Program-made: the position numbers and the translations under genes
Part shown: positions 1 through 10,327 of the stretch, one piece after another
How positions within the stretch are numbered: position 1 is the first letter of the stretch
Layout of the letters: the number at the start of each line of letters is the position of its first letter
Notes under the pieces: model-generated
Databases searched by the model: none
Told to the model about the DNA's origin: nothing
What the model saw: the letters and a program-made list of their open reading frames with translations, nothing else
From: Aristolochia californica
Taxonomy: Eukaryota > Streptophyta > Magnoliopsida > Piperales > Aristolochiaceae
NCBI GenBank assembly: GCA_029961685.1
Contig: JARWKL010000013.1
Span: 27,744,922-27,808,921, forward strand
Direction: 5' to 3'
Length of the DNA stretch: 64,000 nt

Positions 1-918
1 TCCATGTTGCCGCCGACGTGAGCTCGTCGTCTTAGACTACGTGTCGCCTTGCTGTTCGTCCTACGTTGGCTCAATCGTCGGCGAGAAGGTTCCCTCTCCC
101 TCCTTGCTCCATCTTCTCCCTTCTGGAGTCTTGGGTATGAAAAATGGCGGTTTGTTCGTGCTCGTGGCAGCACTGCTGATCTCTGTTTTTTTAAAAACCA
201 AATATATAAACTTTAGATTGGGCTGAATTCTTGGTTCATTTGGTCGAGATTTCATTTCGCGGTGATGATTCAGAGATTCAAATCTGAGGTTCTCATATTT
301 CTGCCATTTTTTTTCTCTTTTCATCGACTGAGATTCGTACTCCTTCGTGTAGAATTTGAACTGAGTTTTTATTACTATTTGAAGTAACTTGATGGGTGAA
401 TAAATTCTCGTGTTACCGTCGTATTGAATTTCATTGTGATCATTCTTCAGATCTGTGAATTCTGATACATTTTTGTTTCTGATGGTCTTGTTTCTGTGTT
501 TCCTCTTCCTGAGATTGTGAAATGTTACTATGTTTCCAACTGTTGATCGGTGCTTTTTTCCATTAGCATTTGTGAGAGGAGCACAGGACGGAGTCCGGCA
601 TCTGCTTCCCGAGCTTTTACAGATAAATTCGAGGTTTCATCTTCACACAAGCCGCAGGGGAGGAAGAGGAAGCAATGTGGAACTTCCACAGTGAAACTCA
701 GAGGTTTCTCCGCTTTGTTTCTTGTATTTATCGAAAACATTCGAAACGGCGGCTTTTGCCTTTTGCTTTCCGACATTCTCGAATCAATTTTTTTCAATAA
801 AGAGGCTGGGAATTGCTGCGATTTGTGGAAGAAAAGCGAAAGCTATAAAGAGTTCCGGAATATGGCATCGGAGGGGATGTTTTGATGGTTCTGAAAGTTT
901 TCAGGGGAGGAAGAGGGG
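1..918. other. Upstream region / probable 5' leader of the MYB-CC gene
   Basis: No convincing coding exon was found. Open frames here are short, overlap one another on both strands and match no family I recognise. T-rich stretches and a run of leader-like sequence lead up to the ATG at 919. Part of it is probably promoter and 5' UTR, possibly with a leader intron. The first 200 bases could instead be the tail of something outside the window. Confidence 0.4.
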
Positions 919-2350
919 ATGTTTGGGAAGATGGAGAGAGGCTGTGGGAGCTATTCGTGCGAGACGGGCGCGGCGTTGTCGAGAGACCCGAAGCCGCGAC
1001 TGAGGTGGACGCCGGACCTCCATGATCGATTCGTCGACGCTGTAACGAAGCTCGGGGGACCCGACAGTAAGTCAGGCCGCGGCCTGCTGCATTTTCTTTG
1101 ACACTGTTTGGAGGACTATTTTTTTGGATTTTTGGAGAATATTGCGGCCATGAGAAGCGTTTCATTGGTTGCTGCTGATGATGGCGATTGCGAGCTTCCA
1201 TTACAGAACCCGTCCGCACTAGATAGTGGAGCAGTGTTGATGTCAGGGGAGGGAGAGAATGCTGGTTCCGGGACGGGTTTCTCGTTTCCCGTACCCGCCA
1301 CCATTCTCCAATTACCACTATTTTCCCGCATTTTTCCTTGAAAATTAAACTGCGAGGTGAAGTGATTTCCTCCTCTGCCTGTTGCAGAAGCCACACCGAA
1401 GTCGGTCCTGAGATTGATGAGCCTCAAGGGGTTGACATTGTATCATTTGAAGAGTCATTTGCAGGTAAGCATTCCCCTGGTTCTCTCTTGTCTGTCTCTC
1501 TCTCTCGTCAATAACCTTCTTCTTTGCATTATCACGTGTAGAAGTACAGATTGGGAAATCATGCGCGGAAAGAAAACAATCAAGAGGAGAGCAAAGAAGG
1601 TCCAGCTGAATAACTTGATCCTCTTCTAGTTTTGTTCCGAAGTAGATTAGATAGACTTGGGTAGTAATAATCTCTACAGTTCTACTGGTTTAACCTGTTT
1701 GTGTCACGTTGTTGCAGGAATTTCAGATGGGCAGAGCCAAAGGCAATCTACAGAAATTCCTGTTTGAATATGTTCTCCATTTAAACTTCAATGGCAACTC
1801 AATTTCTAATTTACGCTCTCTTGGTTACAGAGAAATTCCTGTTGGTGAGTCACTCAGGTATCAGCTCGAAGTCCAAAGAAGCCTGCAAGAGCAACTGGAG
1901 GTAAAGGCTAAACATGTTCGATCGCGACCCACTGAAAGCTTCCATCTCCATTAACTCCGTTACTCTTCCCTGTAGGTGCAGAGGAAATTACAGATGCGAA
2001 CAGAGGCTGGATGGCAGTATGACCAGGCGATTCTGGAGAAAACCCAGAAGAGCGTCTCATCAGGGATGAACAGTAGAGGAACTCCCGAAGCAAAGCGAAC
2101 CCAACTTACAGACTTCAAGCTGGCACTCTCAGGCCTAGCGGAACCGATCTCGCCCAACAACAATAAAAAGAACCATCAATATCAAATCCCCACTCTGCAG
2201 CCTTACGGACGGGAGCAAGAAGAAGATGTAAGTGTTCCTTACTATGCCAGTTTACAGCTCTTCGATCTTAATGTGAAGGGCCAGTTGGAGTTGTCAGGAG
2301 CCCAGAGCACGGAGCTGCTCGACCCCAGTGTTAAAATGCAGAGCAGGTAA
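919..2350 (+). CDS. MYB-CC (GARP-type) transcription factor, PHR/PHL-like
   Basis: Nuclear DNA-binding protein of the plant MYB-CC family, whose members include regulators of phosphate starvation and phloem identity. Exons 1-3 (919-1066, 1388-1464, 1542-1599) join to give one MYB/GARP repeat that starts at RLRWTPDLHDRF and ends at LTLYHLKSHLQKYRLG. The last two exons (about 1833-1900 and 1976-2350) hold the coiled-coil CC domain, with YQLEVQR, LQEQLE and ILEKTQKS, followed by an unstructured tail ending at the TAA at 2348-2350. Using an acceptor at 1832, exon 3 joins directly to exon 1833-1900 in frame and gives about 241 residues. A possible extra exon at 1718-1761 reads well as protein but does not join in frame, so the middle is uncertain. 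The exon-3 donor (GTCCAG) is weak. The C-terminus could be spliced at the GTAAGG that overlaps the stop. The family call is firm; the specific orthologue is not known. Confidence 0.85.
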
Positions 2351-3748
2351 GGCAAGAAACTCCATAAACACCTTCCAATGGAGGCAATTTCTTCTGTAGA
2401 AAGTTTTGGTTGTATCCATGAGAGAGCTTCACTGTAGACTCTGTATAGCCAAAGTTTGTTTAATTTTCAATTATCATTCGCATTATCTCCCTACTGTGGT
2501 GCTTTGAACAAATTACTCTCAATACATAATGTCTAATTCACTCTTTACAGAAGTAAATGCAAAAAACTCTTTGTTGCATATTTATGGATTGCTTACCAAT
2601 TTCAAACAATTTATCCATTAAAAATTAGCACACCACATGAACATTGTCAATCAGAGTGGAAAATTGAGAGCAACAAAGAACAATTCTGTTACTACGGAGA
2701 GACCAAATCCGAGCACATAAACCAGAGTATTCACTACGAAGCATATAACAAAGAGAGAAATAAAAAATAGATGCAAAATATCAGTAAATCAACACATGAA
2801 CATTGTGAATCAGAGTGGAAAATTGAGAGCAACAAGAACAATTCTGTTACAACGGAGAGACCAAATCCGAGCACATAACCAGAGTATTCACTATGAAGCA
2901 TAGAACAAAGAGAGAAATCGAAAATAGATGCAGAATATTAGTAAATCAATACAACGGCACAAGAGGCAGCAATCTTATGTGGTTTGGCGGCTTGAAGCAT
3001 ACAAAATCGAGCTCAGATTTCTCCCTCGACAAAACCCCTCTTTCTCGCACAAAGAATCCCCAAATCTCGACGTCTCAAACTCAAAAAACCCTTCCAACAG
3101 AGAGCTCCCGATTTAATCACTTAATCGGATCCCGATGTGGATCCGAACCGAGTAATTGGGTCGGGTCGAGTAATCGAATTCAAGACACATTAATATATGT
3201 ATCAGGCCATATTAGCTTGTCTTTCAATAAAACATTAATATTGTTAAAAAATAAAAAAATGATATTCTTCATATATCGTAACGATACTTTTAAAATCTGA
3301 TACATATCAAGTAGTTGTTCATCATCAACCAAGTTGGATGAGTAAGACCTGACCCAACCTACCTTATTGTACTGAGTTAACTCGCCAATTTACTGGTTAA
3401 ACAAAATCACCCTTTATCCAAATCAGCATCAATTCATCTGAATCGTGAGCTTGACTCAGTGAGAGTTAGACCAATGATCGTTTCCTTTAGATAGTTAACT
3501 CAGGTTTGATGGTATAATCAAAGGTTGTATTTTTTTTCCGTGGATTCAATCGTTCATGGCGGAGGCGCGTACACAGCAAAGAGGGGCGTGTGCTAGCACC
3601 GCGCCACACAAGAACTCGAGGTCCACGTTTCTACTCGCCACTGAAAAGTTATCTTCCTCATGTCTTCCCGTCCACAAGCTCTTCCCCTGCCCTTTTTCCT
3701 CCTCTCAAGCTCCTCTTCCAGGCAAATGCAACAATCTTATCAACAAAA
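2351..3748. other. Spacer between the MYB-CC and ENH1-like genes
   Basis: The 3' UTR of the upstream gene is followed by a duplicated AT-rich block (2634-2950), listed separately, and unremarkable sequence. The stretch 2950-3120 has somewhat gene-like composition but no supported exon. The last about 200 bases are pyrimidine-rich and are likely the promoter and 5' UTR of the next gene. Confidence 0.5.
2634..2950. repeat. Tandem duplication, 159-bp unit x2
   Basis: Two adjacent copies start at 2634 and 2793 with the words CACATGAACATTGT and continue through shared blocks such as AATCAGAGTGGAAAATTGAG and CGGAGAGACCAAATCCGAGC. They differ by scattered substitutions and small indels. No protein or RNA family was recognised. 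Confidence 0.85.
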
Positions 3749-5119
3749 ATGTCATCAGCTGTTACTGCAGGCTCCTATGCCACCTCTTCCTGCTCCTCCA
3801 TCTCTACAAACTCCATCAAGAACCCCACAGCGAAGCCACTCATACCCACCCAGAACCAGGTATTCGATTATCTCACTTCATCTTCTATTGGGCTGCTCAT
3901 GGGTTCTTTGAACTAATCTCAGCATCTCCCCTGTAGAAAACAGCTTTCCAGGGGATCTCACTCTTGGATGCCAAAAGGGGTTTCTGTGTTGCCGTGATAA
4001 AGAAGAGTGGAGAAAAGGGTAGAAGCGTTGGGAGAAGAGGACTTGTGATTACAGCGAAAACAGCTGGGGCTTCGAAGACTATCGAGGTTGAAGTCGACAA
4101 GCCCTTGGGGTTAACTTTGGGGCAAAAATCCGGCGGTGGCGTTGTCATAACTGTAAGAATACCTGCTCTGCTCCCTTACTGAAATGAATCTTTTGAATTG
4201 AGAACAAAAGGGCCTAGATAGATGATCTAAATTAGGCCATGGAAATAGAGGAATTGCTGAATGTCGGTTTGTGTTAGGCCGTGGAGCGTGGAGGAAACGC
4301 AGCCAAAGGTGGACTGAAAGCTGGGGATCAGGTTCTCTACACCAGCAGCTTCTTTGGGGATGAGCTGTGGCCTGCAGATAAACTGGGATTTACCAAAACA
4401 GCAATCCAGGCTAAGCCAGATTCTGTATACTTCGTTGTGAGCAGGTCGGTCTGGTGGAAGATCTTTTTTCTTTCTCTTTTCTATTGTTCTCATTTTCACT
4501 AGGAACCTTTCTGATTCAATACCCAATTGCATGAGAACAGGGGCGCAGAAGTAGACGTGAAACGATTGCCGAAGCGGCCAGCGCCTCCTCGATTTGGCCG
4601 GAAACTTACAGAGGCACAAAAGGCAAGCTTAACATTAATCGATTCTATCAGTTCTTCAGTGGGATTTTTATGTTATATAGGTGTAAAGAGAGCCTTTGCC
4701 GTGCTCCTCTTGCAGGATAGAGCGACTCATATATGCCTCGACTGTGGATATATTTACACTCAGCAGAAACCATTCGACGAGCAGGCAAGCTAAAACTTTC
4801 CATCTTCGTCTTCCTCGTCACCATTAGATAACAACATACGCTTGATTTAATCCTATCTTTGCCGGGTTCTGCACCTCATCTTTAATTTACTGCTTCGATT
4901 CGCATTTTGGCTGAATGAATCTGACTGGGTTTGGCTTGGGTTTTGCAGCCGGAAGGATATGCATGCCCACAGTGCAGAGCACCAAAGAAGCGGTTTGCGA
5001 GATACGACGTGAACACCGGAAGGGCCATCGGCGGCGGTTTGCCGCCCATTGGGGTGATTATTGGGCTGGTGGCCGGAGTTGCTGGAGTCGGAGCTCTGCT
5101 TGTTTATGGCCTCCAGTAG
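3749..5119 (+). CDS. ENH1: Chloroplast PDZ + rubredoxin protein (ENH1-like)
   Basis: A 271-residue plastid protein of the ENH1 (enhancer of sos3-1) type, a family linked to redox balance and salt tolerance and placed in thylakoids. Exons are 3749-3859, 3937-4152, 4278-4444, 4541-4622, 4716-4784 and 4949-5119, all joining in frame. Residues 1 to about 70 are Ser/Thr/Lys-rich like a transit peptide. A PDZ-like domain follows, from KPLGLTLG through GGNAAKGGLKAGDQV. A rubredoxin domain has its two metal knuckles at CLDCGY and CPQCRAPKKRF, split between exons 5 and 6. A Gly-rich C-terminal membrane helix (IGVIIGLVAGVAGVGALLVY) ends near the stop. The start is the first in-frame ATG. The introns after exons 4 and 5 both begin GCAAGC rather than GT. 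The call is very likely. Confidence 0.93.
4623..4715 (+). other. GC-AG intron (ENH1-like gene, intron 4)
   Basis: The exon ends CAAAAG and the intron begins GCAAGC; it ends CTTGCAG. No GT donor nearby keeps the rubredoxin frame. GC-AG introns are a small minority in plants and usually have, as here, a strong donor consensus apart from the C at position +2. Confidence 0.85.
4785..4948 (+). other. GC-AG intron (ENH1-like gene, intron 5)
   Basis: The exon ends GAGCAG and the intron begins GCAAGC, the same hexamer as the preceding intron; it ends TTTGCAG. It separates the two Cys knuckles of the rubredoxin domain. Confidence 0.85.
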
Positions 5120-5554
5120 TCATTTTTCTCAAGACAGAATAAAAAAAACTCTGAATGTGTTTCGTGATTCGTCAAACACCACTTCATGTTGTAATTTCTG
5201 TCGCAGAACCATCACGATAAAACAATTTGATCTTCTTCATTCAAGCTCAACTGTGAAGGTTGATCCCCCATTAGACCCTGCAAAAGCACCTCTCGATTTG
5301 GCTCATATCAATTCTAGCCTCTACCATATTTAGGGCTTAATGAGTCTTATTCATTGGACCAATTATTAGATTAAGTTTAACAGACTTTTTTTACAGCAAA
5401 TTTAAAGCAAAATTATAAAGATAGATATCCCAATATAAAGATCCCGAAATGAGGAAGGTATTGAGCGGTCACGCTGCCCTATATACAAAATAAGGTAATA
5501 AGAACTATCCTTCTTTTAGCTTTAATTGATCATTGAACCAGAACAAACAGAGCC

Positions 5555-7748
5555 TCAGTGATACCCAATAGGAGCTGGAGTTTCTTTCAGTTGCTGTCCC
5601 TGGAAATGGATATCCTGCATATTCAACAATGATGACGAGTCAAAAAAAAAACTCAAATTTAAGAACAATCTCACATAAAATCAGAAAGATTACGTTTATC
5701 ACTTTGGAAAAGACGTTTTCTGGATTAGAGATCTGACAGAGACCTACACTTAACTTGATATCATAACTAAGACCTATATGTGGGTCTTCAATTATTAGCA
5801 TGCACAGTTTCTCAGGTCAGATTAGTTGAAATGGACCTAACTTTCGATTGAAATTTTGAAATGAAGAAAGAAAATTATGAGTAACTTACAGATGCAAAGT
5901 GATTAACATCGCGGTGGTGCGCCTCATCAGCCCTAATAACCATAACAACATCTCGTAAGGTCGAATCAGGAGGCATGCGCCAGTAGTCGATGGCAATCGC
6001 CGGAGCCGGAACGTTCTCTATGTTTCCTTTATCCAGCTCTTTGAGGAACTCCGTGTATGAGTGAATGGCCTCCTCCTCGAGATAGCCCACGACGCGGTGA
6101 GCGAACTTTGGTGAGATGAGATATCCCAACATGTAAGCATTGAAGAAGACGCCCTGGACCGCAATGACGAGAGCCCGCTCGTACCATTTGGGTTTGGAAA
6201 CCTCCATGAATGTCATTAGATGCATTCTCTCGTTTTCTGCTTCTTCCAACAGGGCCTTTACCCATCCACCGCTGTGTTCGAATCGCCTCAGTGATTTAAA
6301 GTGTAACAACATTCCTCCCACCATGCCTGGCACCGCTGCCACCGTCTCGAGCATCATGGCCCGGCATCCGTATCTCCTCTGTAGCATGAATTTTTTTGTC
6401 AATGGGCTTTCTTCACATTTTCATGTCTCAGGGTTTTGCATTTGTCAATAACTAATCGCAAAAATAGTATATGTAACACATTAACAGATAACACAGATTG
6501 TTTAATTAGAAAATTAAACAAAACTAGGCAAATAAATCTTTAATTTCACCTGAATGAATTTTTGGGGCAATTTTAGCTGACAAGAAAATCTCTATCCACA
6601 TTACTCTAGCCTTAAAAAAAGTAACATACATAAACTAACATTTCTATAATTTAAAATTTTAATTAAATAAAAATAAAAAATCTATAATTTTATGTTTCAT
6701 AACTGAAAACACCACAAATGGCCCTTTGGATAACTAATTTAACTAACCAACTCGTTTTTTATATTTCAATTTGTGCTTCACAAAAATGTTTCTATACATA
6801 TTTATACCAATTTACCTCCTAGGGTCATGGAATCACGCTTAGCACCAAATTTAAAACAAAATAGAAGGCCATGCTCAATATTTACCTGGAAGAAAAGATC
6901 GGTAGGGTAGCGCAGTATCTTCACAGTCCAATACGCCATTCTGTCCGATAGATTGGAGGGAACATGGTGTTTCTTCAAATCAATCGAGAGATCTGGCGTG
7001 TACGTCTCCCACGGCTTCACAAATCACATATAAACATTTGTCATTTCATTAGGGTTAATGAAAACAAGACTTCTTCTTCAACAATAAAAACACACACAAC
7101 AACTGAGAACATCCATCGATCCAAATCTATAGTGCCATAATAAGAAGTATTAAGAGAAAATCGGACATCTAAAAGCAATTGTACTGTGCATACGCATTAT
7201 ATTCTGCTCTATACTTACACGTCAGCAATACATCACGTGTAAACAGAACAGAACAGAACACGAAGAGCTCCTATGGCGTATGCTCAGCGTGACGAGGACT
7301 GGTCGAACCCTACAAAAAAGGATGACGAAAAAAGATCACGAAAGACGTAACTACTTAAAAGCGGGCATCATGCAAAACTCACCCGAAATGACTTCCATTT
7401 CCACTCCGTCCCGTCCTCCTTCACGACCTTCGCCGGCGACATACCCCAGTAGCTAACGACCGCCTTCTCCGGAGGATCCGCCTGTCCACGGGCAGATCCG
7501 GACCCGCTCTTCTCATCCGCCGCCTCCGGTACAACTCCCGGAGCCAACGTGCTCCAATGCCTCGCACCAGTGACCGGCATCCATGTCCACGCAGATCCAT
7601 TCCGCGCCGGAGCTCCAGTCCCGAGGCCAAGTGATCCTCTCACTAATCCATGCACCGGCTCGACGGCGAGTGTTCGGGCGGTTGACGTCGAGAAGAGGCA
7701 AAAGCCAAGCTGCCTCGCCGCCGCCGAACCAGCGATCCTTGAACTCAT
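5555..7748 (-). CDS. AOX: Mitochondrial alternative oxidase (AOX1 type, SerI variant)
   Basis: Inner-membrane diiron ubiquinol oxidase that bypasses complexes III and IV. Exons on the minus strand are 7748-7383, 7014-6886, 6378-5890 and 5614-5555. The inner exons are 129 and 489 nt, the sizes typical of plant AOX genes. The joined protein has 347 residues. The N-terminus is Ser/Ala/Arg-rich like a mitochondrial presequence. Diiron ligands are in place: E176 (LETVAAVPG), E215/H218 (NERMH), E268 (EEEAIH) and E317/H320 (RADEAHH). CysII is kept (RRYGC, residue 170), but CysI is Ser at residue 120 (WKSFRPWETY). A usual Cys in LLHCKSLRR is Phe. The ATG at 7748 was chosen as the first in-frame Met; an in-frame TTG upstream is unlikely as a start. 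The gene converges with the ENH1-like gene. Confidence 0.96.
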
Positions 7749-7896
7749 TGACGAACCAGAATCGCTCTCAACAACAGAGATTGAGATCGAAAGCAAAGAA
7801 TTCAAAAGAAAGGGAGAAATCTGAAACGGAAACTGAATTCAACTCTTCTTTTTTCTATTTCTGAAACGACGACGAAGAGTCGTGTCGAACGGAAGC

Positions 7897-7905
7897 TTTA
7901 TATAG
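7897..7905 (-). promoter_or_regulatory. Probable TATA box of the AOX gene
   Basis: The minus strand reads CTATATAAAGC about 150 bases upstream of the AOX ATG. This leaves room for a 5' UTR of about 120 bases. It is the only TATA-like word at a suitable distance. Confidence 0.6.
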
Positions 7906-7919
7906 CGCTGCCGCCAGGC

Positions 7920-10327
7920 CTCGACTTGAATGAGATTCTAACCATGGTTAGGTATTCTAAACCGCCTTTTAGTATTAACTAACGTGGACAAAAAGGGATC
8001 CAAACAAGTGGTCTAAAAGGATATGGTTTTCCGGGAAAATTTCTTTTCTTGCCACAAATGACCATACTGGCCTTTAACGAGGGGATAACCTTCTACGGGT
8101 GTAAGCGGGTCGAATTAAATGATAAATTTAACCTGAACCGACCCGATTTGATACTGTAAAAACCAACGTTTTTCTCATTTGGGCCAAAAAAAAACCGATT
8201 TTTTTTGGATCAGGGAGGTTTTTAAAAAAATAATATATTTTTTTATATTTTTTTAAAAATTATATGTAAATATAATAGAGATAAGCCAAAATAGAAATAG
8301 TAGATAATTTTGAGAAGTAAATGAATTTCGTAATTATAAAAAAAAATTATTATTAAATTAAAGTGATTTTAATTTTTTAATATTTTTATAATTAAAAATA
8401 AATAAATAAAAATAAAAATAAGTTTCTAACCGGACACCACTTTGAATCAAGGATTGGTGACTTGGGTCTCAAGAGGAGACAACTATCCGAACCCGACCCG
8501 TACCTCATTTTAGTTGGTCGAGGCTATCGCTGAATTGGAGTTATTTTAGTCTTTTTACAATAAATTTCTGGAAAGTTGGGCGAGCCTAACCATGGTCAAG
8601 GTGACTTGGAGCGCAAGCCACGGTTCGGCGGAGACCGGTGGAAAATTTATCCGGAGACTTGGGAATTTCGTCAAGACCTGGACGCTTCTTTTCTAGAGTG
8701 CACCGTGGGCGTAATGGTTAGGGGTGGTAAATGTTAACTCAACGATTAATATGATTCTAATTTGACTCGATATTGGAACCTAATTGGTCCTAGTTTAATT
8801 GATTAAAAAAATTATACAAAAATGGCCTAATTTAAGTATTTTAAGCTAGACCAAAATTATTTATTTTATATTTTATATTATTTAAAATCAAATTATTAAT
8901 AATTATAATATTTGTATAAATTTTATATTGTTTTTATTTTAAATTATTATATTTTTATCTTTTATATATATATAAAAGACTGATCAATATGAAAAGTCAT
9001 TTGGTGCGAAACATGCAAAATAGTATTTTAGCCGTTGGATCATGATCAATAACTATCTTAGTCATCTAATCAAGATACTCGAGTTTGAATTTTTTATTCA
9101 ACCCAAGTAAGGAACGAGGTACAAAAACACCTCCTCGATTTTGGGTTGACTCGACATGAACCCGACCCATTGAGATCGGTTAGATTTATAGGAATGTGTC
9201 AAGAACTTGATTTAGGAGGCGGGGGTTGGGGTTTAGGGTTTAGAGTTGGAAATCTACATAAGCCGAAATCTTTTTTTTTGTGCTTTTTCTGGCATGTTTA
9301 TAAATAGAGGATAAAATAAGAAAAATAGTGTTTAATCAAAATAAATATTATATTTAAAATTAAATATATTTAAATTTAGATTATTTGGCATGGTAATATA
9401 AAATTCTATATACCTCTTAAATAATCTCAAGGTAATATTGAAGTTGACAAGGAGAAAGAAGTAAATTGGCGCCAACAATCTCCATGAAATCCGCAAAGAT
9501 GGCATGCATTCACATAAGACACCACGCTCCACGTAGTCGTGTTCTTCATCTATGTAATCATCGCGATCCGTGTTCGCTCGACAGAGAAACAGAAGCAAAT
9601 AAATCACGGAGAGGCGAAAAGCGTGCCAGAGAAGCCAGAGTCCTCATCATTTCTCTGAACCTCACTAAAAAGGTAAAATTTCCTTCATCTTTCTCATCTA
9701 GCTCGTTCGTACCTCTTTTTTTATCCTGGGGGAGCGCGATCGACGGCAGGAACTTGGATTATCTGTTGGATGATGGAAGAGGACTGTAGCCGCCGGGATG
9801 AAATGAATGTCGCTGGTGAGATTGGAATTTATTGTTTGCGGATTGTTTTAAAGAGTGCGGGTAGAGTTAGGCTTGGAAAACCTTCTGTTGCGTCTCCTCT
9901 TCGAGCTAGATTTAATGAGCATTCATGGCTGCTGCTTTTTTATTGCCTGATTTGACGAGAATCGCCTTGGAAACAAAGAAATAAAAATCAGAAACAGATG
10001 AATTGACTAGTGATAATGAACTGAATGAAAGATCTGTTAGAGTTTCTTTTTTTTTTTTTTTTTGTTCTGGAAAACTGAAAAACATTAGAACTGTAATAAC
10101 GTTAAATTCTCTTGAATAAAGCTGCTTTTCTTTGTGCTTGTTTTTGTCCAGGCTTCTGAGACCTGTCTCAGACTGCCGAAAAGGCCACTACGAGGTAATC
10201 TGGTAATTTGAAGGAAAATATAGGGATATTCCTGTCATAACAGTTGTAGATTGAATGCATAAATAGCCGGAGAAAGTGTAGCACAGGTTTTCTGAGTGTC
10301 GATTTTGTATGCGGTTTTCTCTCGTTA
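7920..10327. other. Intergenic region between AOX and the coiled-coil gene
   Basis: Highly AT-rich low-complexity sequence fills 8160-8420 and 8800-8980. A decayed 'aggggtggtaaatg' repeat end lies near 8722, and a telomere-box pair (GTTTAGGGTTTAG) at 9231-9243. At 9640-9700 and 9720-9960 there is exon-like composition but no supported frame. A GTAAAA donor at 9673 and a TCCAG acceptor at 10151 could bound a leader intron of the downstream gene. A TATA-like ATAAATAG near 10260 lies about 65 bases upstream of that gene's ATG and would instead suggest a short leader. Confidence 0.45.

Noticed and set aside
794..1396. 200-codon minus-strand open frame opposite the MYB-CC gene
   Set aside because: It is antisense to the MYB-domain exon and rich in Ser, Arg and Pro. 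It is a shadow of GC-rich coding sequence.
7749..7805. Upstream in-frame extension of the AOX protein
   Set aside because: The triplet at the edge of the open frame is TTG, not ATG. The first ATG (7748) gives a normal-length protein with a presequence-like start.
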